DNA of 6,652 nt from Alphaproteobacteria bacterium (GCA_018971405.1 JAGXAX010000083.1:1-6652), one strand, 5' to 3'. Shown: positions 1-5,256, counted from the stretch's first letter. Notes: a model not told the origin generated them from the letters alone. Made by a program: numbers and translations.

Positions 1-116
1 AAGGCACGTTCGGTGCGCCGGCGCTTGAAAAGCTGCTCGTCACAACAGCGGACGCTCTGAACCAGTCTGTCAAAGATTTCTTCAAAAACCCGCCTCAGTC
101 GCCGCCGCGTCCCTAA
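1..116 (+). CDS. 3' end of an unidentified gene
   Basis: Only the C-terminal 37 residues are inside the window, read in the frame beginning at base 3 and ending with TAA at 114-116. The other two forward frames hit stops within the first 60 bases, and this one stays open. The visible peptide includes an amphipathic helix-like stretch (LEKLLVTTADALNQSVKDFF) followed by a Pro-rich tail ending PPQSPPRP. I do not recognise the family. The helix followed by a loose tail would fit the end of a periplasmic or lipoprotein-type protein, but this is a guess. The gene converges on pepE with 37 bp between the stops, and no convincing terminator hairpin is visible there. Confidence 0.5.
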   Translation, partial: GTFGAPALEKLLVTTADALNQSVKDFFKNPPQSPPRP

Positions 117-153
117 AAGATCATCTGCGTCTGGACGAAGAACAGCAGGACAA

Positions 154-978
154 TTAACCCTTGCGGAATTTCTGCGCAGATTTGGGCTTCGCGCTCTTTT
201 TCGCCTGTGCGGGCTTTATCAGGCTTTCAAGCGCCTTGCCCGTGGAGACATCCGCGGGCGCCTTGCCGGGGCGGAAAACCATGGCGGGCTTGCCGCCGAG
301 GAGCTCGATTTTATCCCCGCGGATCAGCAGCGCCGAGCCTTCGCGCAGGCCGACGATCGGCGTGGTGTTCTCTTCATGATATTGCACGAGCCGGTCAGTG
401 CGGGTTTCACCCGCGTAAGGCACGCGCTTGCCGTCGGCATCGTCGTAATAGAACGGCCCCGCGAAGAAGTGCGCGTTTATCTGGAACGGCACCAGCCCCA
501 TGGCGTCGAAGGACTTGGGCGCAACGATCGGCATGTCGTTGGTCGTCATGATCGTCGGGCAGGCGACGTTGGTGCCCGCGCTGCTACCCATGTAGGGCAT
601 GCCTTTTTTGACTTTCTTGGCAATCGCCTTGCCGAGGCCGGTCTTTTGCAGCCGGTCGGCGAGGCGGAAGGTATTCCCGCCGGAGACGAACACGCCGTCC
701 ACCTTGTCCAGCATCTTCACGGGATCTTTGACCGCGTGGGCGGCAATCAGCTTCACACCGAACGGCGCGAGCGCCTGCGCCCAGCGTTCCGCCGCGCGTG
801 CTTCGTCCTTCACGGCATAGGCGACGTAGAGGATGGTCTTCGGCTTTTCGGGCGAAGCGCCATAGAGCTCCGAGACTTTGTCCGCAAATCCGGTGTAGCC
901 CGTGCTGAGCAGCAGCAAATTCAATTTTTCCTCCCGTCCGGAAGACGCTTTTTTGAAGGCGGGTTGCATTTTTTTCAT
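154..978 (-). CDS. pepE: Peptidase E (alpha-aspartyl dipeptidase), S51 family
   Basis: This is a cytoplasmic serine peptidase. The known family member PepE of Salmonella/E. coli cleaves dipeptides with N-terminal aspartate. The nucleophile motif GSSAGTN places the catalytic Ser at residue 133 of the 274-aa product. Asp148 (in TTNDMPIV) and His170 (in QINAHF) have the same spacing from the Ser as the Ser120/Asp135/His157 triad of PepE. The motif FVSGGNTFRL is also typical. The start at 978 is chosen because AAGGGG (990-985) lies 6 nt upstream. A longer in-frame TTG at 1038 coincides with the promoter -35 box and is rejected. E. coli PepE is about 229 aa. The extra length here is an N-terminal basic stretch (MKKMQPAFKK) and a C-terminal tail of about 20 residues with 8 Lys and 1 Arg. 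Single-gene transcription unit, divergent from comF. Confidence 0.93.
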   Translation of the reverse strand: MKKMQPAFKKASSGREEKLNLLLLSTGYTGFADKVSELYGASPEKPKTILYVAYAVKDEARAAERWAQALAPFGVKLIAAHAVKDPVKMLDKVDGVFVSGGNTFRLADRLQKTGLGKAIAKKVKKGMPYMGSSAGTNVACPTIMTTNDMPIVAPKSFDAMGLVPFQINAHFFAGPFYYDDADGKRVPYAGETRTDRLVQYHEENTTPIVGLREGSALLIRGDKIELLGGKPAMVFRPGKAPADVSTGKALESLIKPAQAKKSAKPKSAQKFRKG

Positions 979-984
979 TCTAGA

Positions 985-990
985 CCCCTT
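985..990 (-). promoter_or_regulatory. Ribosome binding site deciding the pepE start
   Basis: On the minus strand AAGGGG stands 6 nt before ATG 978 (ATGAAAAAAATG). A second ATG follows at 969, but the spacing favours 978. No such site precedes the upstream TTG at 1038. Confidence 0.75.
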
Positions 991-1009
991 TATCTTGAAC
1001 ATGCGGAAA

Positions 1010-1038
1010 ATTTTATTCCTTATGTCAATGGACGTCAA
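1010..1038 (-). promoter_or_regulatory. Sigma-70-type promoter of pepE
   Basis: Minus strand: -35 TTGACG (1038-1033), 17-bp spacer, -10 TAAAAT (1015-1010). Each hexamer matches the consensus at 5 of 6 positions. The expected transcript start is near 1003, giving a leader of about 25 nt containing the AAGGGG site. The -35 box contains the TTG that could be mistaken for the pepE start. Confidence 0.7.
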
Positions 1039-1054
1039 GCCCGCGAAACGGCTG

Positions 1055-1083
1055 GTGACATTCCTGTGTATTCAGGATAGTTT
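1055..1083 (+). promoter_or_regulatory. Possible weak promoter of comF
   Basis: GTGACA (1055-1060), 17-bp spacer, TAGTTT (1078-1083). The -35 is good and the -10 poor (3 of 6). The predicted transcript start would fall at about the comF ATG (1090), which would make the message leaderless. The spacer contains a small inverted repeat, TCCTG (1062-1066) and CAGGA (1073-1077). It could be an operator, or chance. Confidence 0.25.
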
Positions 1084-1089
1084 CGCAAT

Positions 1090-1854
1090 ATGCAATCTGC
1101 CCTCAATATCCCCAGCGCCCTTTCGCGCCTGCTCGCGGCGGCCGTCGATGTCCTGCTGCCTCCGCGCTGCCTCGCCACCGGCGAGATCGTCGACGCGCCG
1201 GGCATGGTCAGCGCCGCCGTCTGGCCGCAGTTGCAATTCATCGAGGCGCCCTTTTGCAAAACCTGCGGCATGCCGTTCAATTTTGAAATCGTCCCCGGCA
1301 ACGACATTCTCTGCGCCGCCTGCATGGAGCGCGAACCAGTTTTCGACGCCGCGCGCGCCGCCGTGGTCTACAACGACATCAGCCGCAAAATGATCCTCGC
1401 CTTCAAATACGGCGACAGGCTTCATGCCGTCAAAACCTTCGCGCCGTGGATGCTCCGCGCGGGGAGAGGCCTGATAGACAGGGCCGACTGCATCATCCCC
1501 GTGCCGCTGCACAATCGCCGCCTGCGCGAGCGGCGCTTCAACCAGTCGGCGTTGCTGGCGCGGGAGATCGCGAGCCGCAGCGGCAGGGTTTTCGTGCCCG
1601 ACATGCTGCTCCGCACCCGCCACACCGTTCCGCAGCAGGGATTGAATTACAAAGAGCGCGGGCAAAACGTCAAAGGCGCTTTCGCCCTCGGCAAAAAGCA
1701 CCTGACCCGCATCGCAGGCAAAAACATCCTCCTCGTCGACGACGTTTACACCAGCGGCGCGACCCTCAACGAATGCGCCCGCGTCCTGAAAAACGCGGAC
1801 GCCGCCAGCGTCGGCGTCCTCACCGTCGCAAAGGTGACGCGGGAAGAGTTTTAA
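1090..1854 (+). CDS. comF: ComF family protein (phosphoribosyltransferase fold)
   Basis: A 254-aa cytoplasmic protein of the ComF/GntX family. In naturally competent bacteria ComF acts in processing or uptake of transforming DNA. In most other bacteria its role is unclear. The C-terminal half has the PRPP-binding loop ILLVDDVYTSGATL (residues 213-226) and the family signature RRLRERRFNQSALLA (143-157). The N-terminal zinc-binding part keeps Cys56/Cys59 (FCKTCGMPF) and Cys75/Cys78 (LCAACME). The earlier segment has one Cys (Cys27, in LPPRCLATGE) where many homologues carry a CxxC pair, so part of the first knuckle may be lost. ATG 1090 is preceded by AGGA at 1074-1077, 12 nt away, which is a weak site. 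Alone between pepE (divergent) and a long gap. None of the competence genes is visible. Confidence 0.9.
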   Translation: MQSALNIPSALSRLLAAAVDVLLPPRCLATGEIVDAPGMVSAAVWPQLQFIEAPFCKTCGMPFNFEIVPGNDILCAACMEREPVFDAARAAVVYNDISRKMILAFKYGDRLHAVKTFAPWMLRAGRGLIDRADCIIPVPLHNRRLRERRFNQSALLAREIASRSGRVFVPDMLLRTRHTVPQQGLNYKERGQNVKGAFALGKKHLTRIAGKNILLVDDVYTSGATLNECARVLKNADAASVGVLTVAKVTREEF

Positions 1855-1935
1855 GTTTTATGATGCGCCGCACAAAAATTTTCTTGCCGGGAATCAAAAC
1901 ATATGTTCAACTATAAGGAAAGAAGGACAGTTACG

Positions 1936-2004
1936 ATGAAACCGTGCTCATATTTCAATCTTACGATGATTACCGGCGTGGAACCGGCAACAGGGCGCGA
2001 CTGA
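1936..2004 (+). CDS. Putative 22-aa leader peptide
   Basis: ATG 1936 to TGA 2002-2004, 22 codons, beginning MKPCSYFNLTM and ending EPATGRD. What supports it is the ribosome binding site: AGAAGGA at 1921-1927, spaced 8 nt from the ATG, is among the strongest on the plus strand of this window. The peptide has no membrane segment, no codon run and no family I recognise. Its stop codon lies in CTGAC (2001-2005), which can pair with part of the following inverted repeat. The position 113 bp upstream of the MFS start would suit a leader peptide. It may equally be the broken start of a lost gene or a chance frame. Confidence 0.3.
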   Translation: MKPCSYFNLTMITGVEPATGRD

Positions 2005-2044
2005 CTCCTTCCGACTGTCAGCCCTTGGAACCGGCGGCTGACAG
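2001..2044 (+). promoter_or_regulatory. Inverted repeat with alternative pairing (attenuator-like)
   Basis: CTGTCAGCC (2015-2023) and GGCTGACAG (2036-2044) form a perfect 9-bp stem with a 12-nt loop. CTGAC (2001-2005) can instead pair with GTCAG (2017-2021), so the two foldings exclude each other. No T-run follows on either strand, so it is not an ordinary intrinsic terminator. It does not cover the MFS ribosome binding site. Its function is unknown. A protein-binding site or RNA regulatory element is possible. Confidence 0.35.
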
Positions 2045-2116
2045 CATCTCCTCAAAAATCCTAAAAAGGTTTTGTGCGATATCCTGCCAGCGGTCACAAT
2101 GTACTGCGAGGCGAAC

Positions 2117-3316
2117 ATGCGCATAGAACGAAACCTGAGGCTGATCGACGCCTACACGCTCGGCACGAACATGATCTTCGTGCTGCCGGTGCTCGTGCCC
2201 TATTACCACGACCGGATCGGCGTCGATTTCCACGCCTTCATGGCGGGCGAGGCCGCTTTCGCCGCCGCGGCCGTCTTGTGCGACGTGCCGGCCGGGTGGC
2301 TGGCCGACATGTGGCAGCGCAGGCACGTCGAAGCGCTTGGCATTTTCACCGAACTTGCCGGCTTCGCCATCCTGCTCTTCGCCCGCAGCTTCGCCGCCGC
2401 GGTGGCGGCGCAGACGGTCATCGGCATCGGCATCAGCCTCTGCACCGGCACGAACACGGCGATCCTTTACGACTCCCTGCTCTCCGCCGGCCGCCAGCGG
2501 GAATACCGCAGGCGCGAAGGGCGGCGGCAGGCGATGGGCTTTTACACGATGGCCCTGTCGGGGGTCGCCGGCGGATTCCTCTATCCGCGCGACCACCGGC
2601 TGCCGCTCGTCCTCACCATCGCCGCATTTGCGGTCGCAGGCGTGGCCACGCTGATGCTCGACGAGCCGCTGCGGCGCAAACAGCCGCGCGCGCGGCATCC
2701 ACTGAAGGACATTTTCATCACGGTCAAATACGCCCTCCACGACCATGCCGAGATCGGCTTCGCCATCCTGTCGGCGGGGGCGCTGTTCGCGGCGACGAAG
2801 ATCGTGATGTGGACGCAGCAACCCTACTTCATGCTGATGCACGTGCCGGAAAGCTGGTATGGCGTGCTGATGGCCGTGGGCTTCCTGCTCGGCGGCGCGG
2901 CGAGCCATGCCTCGCACCTGATCGACGGAAAAATCGGCGCACCGCGGGCGCTGGCGCTCATCTGGGCCGCCGCCATCGCGATCTGCCTCGGCGCGGCCTG
3001 GCATCCGGGCTGGCACGGCGTCGTCCTGCTCATGCTCGGCGGCACCTGCATCTTCGGACTGGCCAGCCCGCGCGTGAACGAGGTGATCAACAACCATGTC
3101 GATTCCGGCAGGCGGGTGACGGTGCTTTCGACGCAAAGCCTGACAGTACGGACGGTGTTCATTCCGCTCAGCATGGTCATGGGGAGCGTGTCGAAGCACT
3201 GGGGCTTTCCGGCAACGCTCGTCGGCCTCGCGCTGTGGCTCGGCGTGACGGGGAGCCTGCTCGGGCTGCTGGCGTTGCGGCGGCGCCGGACGCCTGCCGC
3301 AGAAATGCAATATTAA
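2117..3316 (+). CDS. MFS family transporter
   Basis: A 399-aa inner-membrane protein with about 12 hydrophobic segments, roughly residues 14-31, 41-62, 73-90, 94-113, 140-156, 160-181, 207-225, 238-258, 267-285, 290-309, 335-356 and 363-386. The MFS motif A appears after the second segment as GWLADMWQRRHV (60-71). The loop GTNTAILYDSLLSAGR (111-126) resembles a family of MFS proteins with a conserved SGTxxAxxYDSL stretch. The substrate is unknown; drug or metabolite efflux is the usual guess. ATG 2117 is preferred because GAGG lies 5 nt upstream. In-frame alternatives at ATG 2099 and TTG 2072 have no suitably spaced site. The stop lies inside the first copy of the 27-bp repeat and converges on fliP. 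The gene is not related in function to the flagellar genes beside it. Confidence 0.88.
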   Translation: MRIERNLRLIDAYTLGTNMIFVLPVLVPYYHDRIGVDFHAFMAGEAAFAAAAVLCDVPAGWLADMWQRRHVEALGIFTELAGFAILLFARSFAAAVAAQTVIGIGISLCTGTNTAILYDSLLSAGRQREYRRREGRRQAMGFYTMALSGVAGGFLYPRDHRLPLVLTIAAFAVAGVATLMLDEPLRRKQPRARHPLKDIFITVKYALHDHAEIGFAILSAGALFAATKIVMWTQQPYFMLMHVPESWYGVLMAVGFLLGGAASHASHLIDGKIGAPRALALIWAAAIAICLGAAWHPGWHGVVLLMLGGTCIFGLASPRVNEVINNHVDSGRRVTVLSTQSLTVRTVFIPLSMVMGSVSKHWGFPATLVGLALWLGVTGSLLGLLALRRRRTPAAEMQY

Positions 3317-3409
3317 CCGCCGATGGCGAAGGTATAATGTTAACCGCCGATGGCGAAGATATAATATTAGCCGCCGATGGCGAAGATATAATATTAGCCG
3401 CCGATGGCG
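3313..3409. repeat. 27-bp tandem repeat across convergent stop codons
   Basis: Three full units (3313-3339, 3340-3366, 3367-3393) and a partial fourth (3394-3409). The units differ at only a few bases: TTAACC or TTAGCC at the left end, AAGG or AAGA before TATAAT, and the last base. Each unit consists of a GC-rich half with CGCC-GAT-GGCG, able to form a 4-bp hairpin, and an AT-rich half with TATAAT (3333-3338, 3360-3365, 3387-3392). The partial fourth unit is the 3' end of fliP. The MFS stop TAA (3314-3316) lies in the first unit. Since 27 bp is nine codons, each unit repeats the fliP ending AIGG-stop in the fliP frame. Confidence 0.9.
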
Positions 3410-4203
3410 GCAGCGGCAGAACCGTAACTCTGCACCAGCGATCCGGCGATGAGGTACCAGCCGTCGACCAGCACGAAGAAGATGATCTTGAACGGCAGAG
3501 AGACCGTCACCGGCGGCAGCATCATCATCCCCATGGACATGAGGATCGACGACGTCACCATGTCGATGATCAGGAACGGCAGGAAGATGAGGAAGCCGAT
3601 CTCGAAGGCGCGGCGCAGCTCCGAAATCATGAAGGCGGGGATGACGACCTGCAGCGGCACCGCCATCGGGTCCTTGGCCTTCTTCGTGCCGCTCAGGTTC
3701 ATGAAGAGTTCGAGGTCCTTCTCGCGCTCATGGCGGAGCATGAAGGTCTTGAACGGCTCGACAGCCTTCTGCATCGCGTCCGTCTCGTTCATCGTGCCCG
3801 CCATCAGCGGCTGGATGCCCTGCGTGTACGACGCCTGAAAAGTCGGCGCCATGACGAAGAAGGTCAAAAACAGCGCGAGGCTGAGCAGCACGGCGTTAGG
3901 CGGGGTCGTCTGCGTGCCCAGTGCCGTGCGCAGGAACGACAGGACGACGACGATGCGCGTGAACGACGTCATCATCATCAAAATCGCGGGCGCGATGGAC
4001 AGGACGGTCAGCAGCAATACCAGCTGGATGACGCGCCCCGCGACGGAGGTCGCGCCGCCGGCATCCGCCGCGTCGCCGCCGCCGAGCCCGCTGCCCCCAA
4101 GATTTAGCGTCAGGCTCTGCGCGGAGACATGGTGCGGAACGAGCAGCAGCGCCGCGCCGAAGAGCGCGGCTGCCGCGAACGTGAAAAACCTAGATTTTGA
4201 CAT
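3394..4203 (-). CDS. fliP: Flagellar type III export gate protein FliP
   Basis: A 269-aa inner-membrane protein that with FliQ and FliR forms the export gate of the flagellar secretion apparatus. It has a cleavable-type signal sequence (residues 1-28, likely cut after VSA), then a Gly/Ala/Asp-rich linker (about 35-50). The conserved core follows: MMTSFTRIVVVLSFLRTALG (77-96), PPNAVLLSLALFLTFF (101-116) and the family signature PAFMISELRRAFEIG (189-203), ending with LPFKIIFFVLVDGWYLIAGSL. Length is normal for the family. The ATG overlaps the end of fliO by 14 nt, with AAGGGA 8 nt upstream inside fliO, suggesting coupled translation. It is the last gene of the leftward operon, and its 3' end belongs to the 27-bp repeat array. 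Confidence 0.97.
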   Translation of the reverse strand: MSKSRFFTFAAAALFGAALLLVPHHVSAQSLTLNLGGSGLGGGDAADAGGATSVAGRVIQLVLLLTVLSIAPAILMMMTSFTRIVVVLSFLRTALGTQTTPPNAVLLSLALFLTFFVMAPTFQASYTQGIQPLMAGTMNETDAMQKAVEPFKTFMLRHEREKDLELFMNLSGTKKAKDPMAVPLQVVIPAFMISELRRAFEIGFLIFLPFLIIDMVTSSILMSMGMMMLPPVTVSLPFKIIFFVLVDGWYLIAGSLVQSYGSAAAAIGG

Positions 4204-4516
4204 TGCGCGGATCCCTTGAAATCGGAACGACGGTGTCCCCGTCCTCGCCCGTCTGCGGCACGATGCCCGTCTCGACCACCGTCTCGCTCTCGTGCCCGAG
4301 CAGAAGCAGATGTTCGCGGTTGTCGCGCCGCACCAGCACGAGGCGATGCTTGTGGTCGACCGGCAGGTATTCGACGATTTTCAGGCGGCGTCTGGACGCC
4401 CGCGCCGGCGCGAGCCCCGCGAAGCCCGATTTTTTGATGATGAAGGCGAGCAGCAGCATCAGGCAGATGACGAAGACGAAAACGCTGAAAAACTTCAGGA
4501 TCAGCAGCGTTCCCAT
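4190..4516 (-). CDS. fliO: Flagellar biosynthesis protein FliO
   Basis: A 108-aa single-pass membrane protein that helps assemble FliP into the export gate. One transmembrane helix at residues 6-27 is followed by a basic junction (ARASRRR, 38-44). The cytoplasmic FliO core is LKIVEYLPVDHKHRLVLVRR (45-64) then EHLLLLG (68-74). The C-terminal 35 residues are acidic/polar. GGAGG lies 9 nt before the ATG, within the end of the preceding gene, whose stop is 1 nt upstream. The 3' end overlaps fliP by 14 nt. This position directly before fliP is the usual order, which supports the call despite the low conservation of FliO. Confidence 0.9.
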   Translation of the reverse strand: MGTLLILKFFSVFVFVICLMLLLAFIIKKSGFAGLAPARASRRRLKIVEYLPVDHKHRLVLVRRDNREHLLLLGHESETVVETGIVPQTGEDGDTVVPISRDPRNVKI

Positions 4517-4517
4517 C

Positions 4518-4799
4518 CTATCTGCCCTCCGTCAGGCCGAGCTTGTCCTGCTGTTCCTTCATCGCGCGCGCCAGTTCTTCGAGGGAGTCGATCAGACCGC
4601 TCATCTGCCCTTCCAGCGCGCGGCCCTCCTCTTCCGGCAGGGCGGCGATGGCGTCGCACAGGCTGATGACGTTCTTGTCCAGCCCCTGCAGGTCCATGAT
4701 CTCGCCCTTCGTCACGCGGATGCGGCAGTCGCGCACGTAATCCACGATCGTCCTGAGGCGTTTTCCCACGTCCGCCGCTTCGCCTGATTTATCCTTCAT
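4518..4799 (-). CDS. Small helical protein of unknown function in the fliOP operon
   Basis: A 93-aa soluble, charged protein, predicted almost entirely alpha-helical, with a central segment DLQGLDKNVISLCDAIAALPEEEGRAL (36-62) and a heptad-like C-terminal helix (GLIDSLEELARAMKEQQDKL). There is no signal peptide or membrane segment. I do not recognise a family. The ATG overlaps the end of the FlhB-like gene by 11 nt, and its stop is 1 nt before fliO, so it is almost certainly co-transcribed and translationally coupled. GAGG sits only a few bases before the ATG, so the start is less certain. Size, helicity and context would fit a flagellar export chaperone or assembly helper (FlgN/FliT-like in shape). 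That is inference from neighbourhood only. Confidence 0.75.
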   Translation of the reverse strand: MKDKSGEAADVGKRLRTIVDYVRDCRIRVTKGEIMDLQGLDKNVISLCDAIAALPEEEGRALEGQMSGLIDSLEELARAMKEQQDKLGLTEGR

Positions 4800-5139
4800 T
4801 GTCCTCTTTCACCGGCTGATAGGCACTATTAACTTTATAGACGTAGGAGAGGATTTCGGCAATGGCGACCAGCGCTTCGGAGGGAATTTCGCTGTCCAGC
4901 TCGATCGCCGCGAGGATTTGCGCCAGATCCTTGTCCTCCCGCACCTTCACGCCGTTTTCGAACGCCAGCCGGACGATTTCCTCCGCTAGTTTGCCGTAAC
5001 CCGCGGCGACGACCTTGGGGATGGCGCTTTCGTCAATACCGAATTTCTTTAATGCAACGGCGGTCTGCCGGCGGCTCTCGGCTGCCGCGGCGCGGTCTTT
5101 TTCGGCATTTTCCGCAGAATCGTCGAAAATATCCACCAT
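4789..5139 (-). CDS. FlhB C-terminal-domain protein (FhlB/YlqH-like)
   Basis: A 116-aa soluble protein matching the cytoplasmic domain of FlhB/EscU/YscU export-switch proteins without the membrane part. After a charged N-terminal stretch (1-21) comes TAVALKKFG (26-34), then KVVAAGYGKLAEEIVRLAFE (42-61), GVKVREDKDLAQILAAIELD (63-82) and IPSEALVAIAEILSYVYKVN (85-104). These line up with the FlhB_C pattern. Where full FlhB has the autocleaving NPTH, this protein reads SRRQ (22-25), so self-cleavage is not expected. Such stand-alone paralogues (FhlB) are known in several bacteria and can partly replace the FlhB C-domain. A full flhB presumably lies beyond the window. The start ATG 5139 has AGGGG 5 nt upstream. 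First gene of the leftward operon. Confidence 0.85.
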   Translation of the reverse strand: MVDIFDDSAENAEKDRAAAAESRRQTAVALKKFGIDESAIPKVVAAGYGKLAEEIVRLAFENGVKVREDKDLAQILAAIELDSEIPSEALVAIAEILSYVYKVNSAYQPVKEDNEG

Positions 5140-5159
5140 AACAACCCCTTTTCAGCCCA

Positions 5160-5187
5160 AGTCTAGCAAAAGTTTACGAGATGTTAA
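5160..5187 (-). promoter_or_regulatory. Promoter of the fhlB-fliO-fliP operon
   Basis: Minus strand: TTAACA (5187-5182), 16-bp spacer, TAGACT (5165-5160) with an upstream TGC making an extended -10. The -35 matches 5 of 6 and the -10 matches 4 of 6. The expected transcript start is near 5153, about 14 nt before the ATG at 5139, just enough for the AAGGGG site. Confidence 0.45.
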
Positions 5188-5188
5188 C
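5173..5188. promoter_or_regulatory. CtrA-like binding site
   Basis: TTTA-N7-TTAAC on the plus strand, one mismatch from the alphaproteobacterial CtrA consensus TTAA-N7-TTAA(C). It overlaps the -35 of the leftward promoter, which is the usual location for CtrA at activated promoters. CtrA control of flagellar genes is established in Caulobacter and reported in other alphaproteobacteria. Here it is an inference from one degenerate site in an AT-rich gap. Confidence 0.35.
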
Positions 5189-5227
5189 GGGAATAATGCC
5201 AAAATGATATTTGGAATAGGTATTTTG

Positions 5228-5236
5228 TGTTATAGT
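5228..5236 (+). promoter_or_regulatory. Extended -10 element before flgB
   Basis: TGT followed by TATAGT (5231-5236), 5 of 6 to TATAAT. No good -35 at 16-18 bp; the nearest is TTTGGA at 5210-5215 with a 15-bp spacer. The transcript start would be near 5243, giving a very short leader that begins just at the GGGGAG ribosome site. No sigma-54 GG/GC pattern is visible. Confidence 0.35.
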
Positions 5237-5243
5237 CTTACGT

Positions 5244-5249
5244 GGGGAG
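5244..5249 (+). promoter_or_regulatory. Ribosome binding site deciding the flgB start
   Basis: GGGGAG, 7 nt before ATG 5257. An in-frame GTG at 5242 overlaps this site and is therefore not the start. Confidence 0.8.
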
Positions 5250-5256
5250 TTCAGAT

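Larger units (their letters stand above)
1855..2116. other. Intergenic region between comF and the MFS gene
   Basis: This 262-bp gap holds a short reading frame with a strong ribosome binding site (1936-2004), a 9-bp inverted repeat (2015-2044) and a 10-bp direct repeat TGGAACCGGC (1979-1988 and 2026-2035). No convincing terminator for comF is present, and no good promoter for the MFS gene. A weak candidate is TTGTGC (2072-2077) with CACAAT (2095-2100). Confidence 0.5.

Noticed and set aside
117..153. Bidirectional terminator between the first gene and pepE
   Set aside because: Only a 4-bp CGTC/GACG match with a 2-nt gap is present, and there is no T-run.
2015..2044. Intrinsic terminator of comF
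   Set aside because: The 9-bp stem is perfect, but no T-run follows on either strand.
1965..2060. Possible tRNA on the minus strand, suggested by a T-arm-like CCGG-TTCCACG-CCGG and an EPAT-type peptide on the plus strand
   Set aside because: No matching acceptor stem, D-arm or anticodon arm can be drawn, and the T-loop lacks the expected purine after TTC.
1944..2126. 60-codon frame starting at GTG 1944
   Set aside because: There is no ribosome binding site at suitable spacing, it overlaps the better-placed 1936 start and the MFS start, and its composition is not protein-like.
2018..3310. Long minus-strand open frame (430 codons) opposite the MFS gene
   Set aside because: Its product is rich in His, Arg, Glu and Gln with no hydrophobic core pattern, as expected for the antisense of a GC-rich membrane-protein gene. 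The plus-strand frame has clear MFS motifs.
3313..3409. CRISPR-like array
   Set aside because: The units are contiguous with no unique spacers, and there are only about three and a half copies. It is a tandem repeat.
2074..4107. 677-codon plus-strand frame running through the MFS gene, the repeat array and antisense to fliP
   Set aside because: It is an Arg/His-rich shadow. The ADGED-like peptide repeats in it come only from the 27-bp DNA repeat. FliP on the other strand is unmistakable.
5200..5240. Sigma-54 promoter before flgB
   Set aside because: TTGGAA was considered as the -24 element, but no GC doublet occurs at the required distance.
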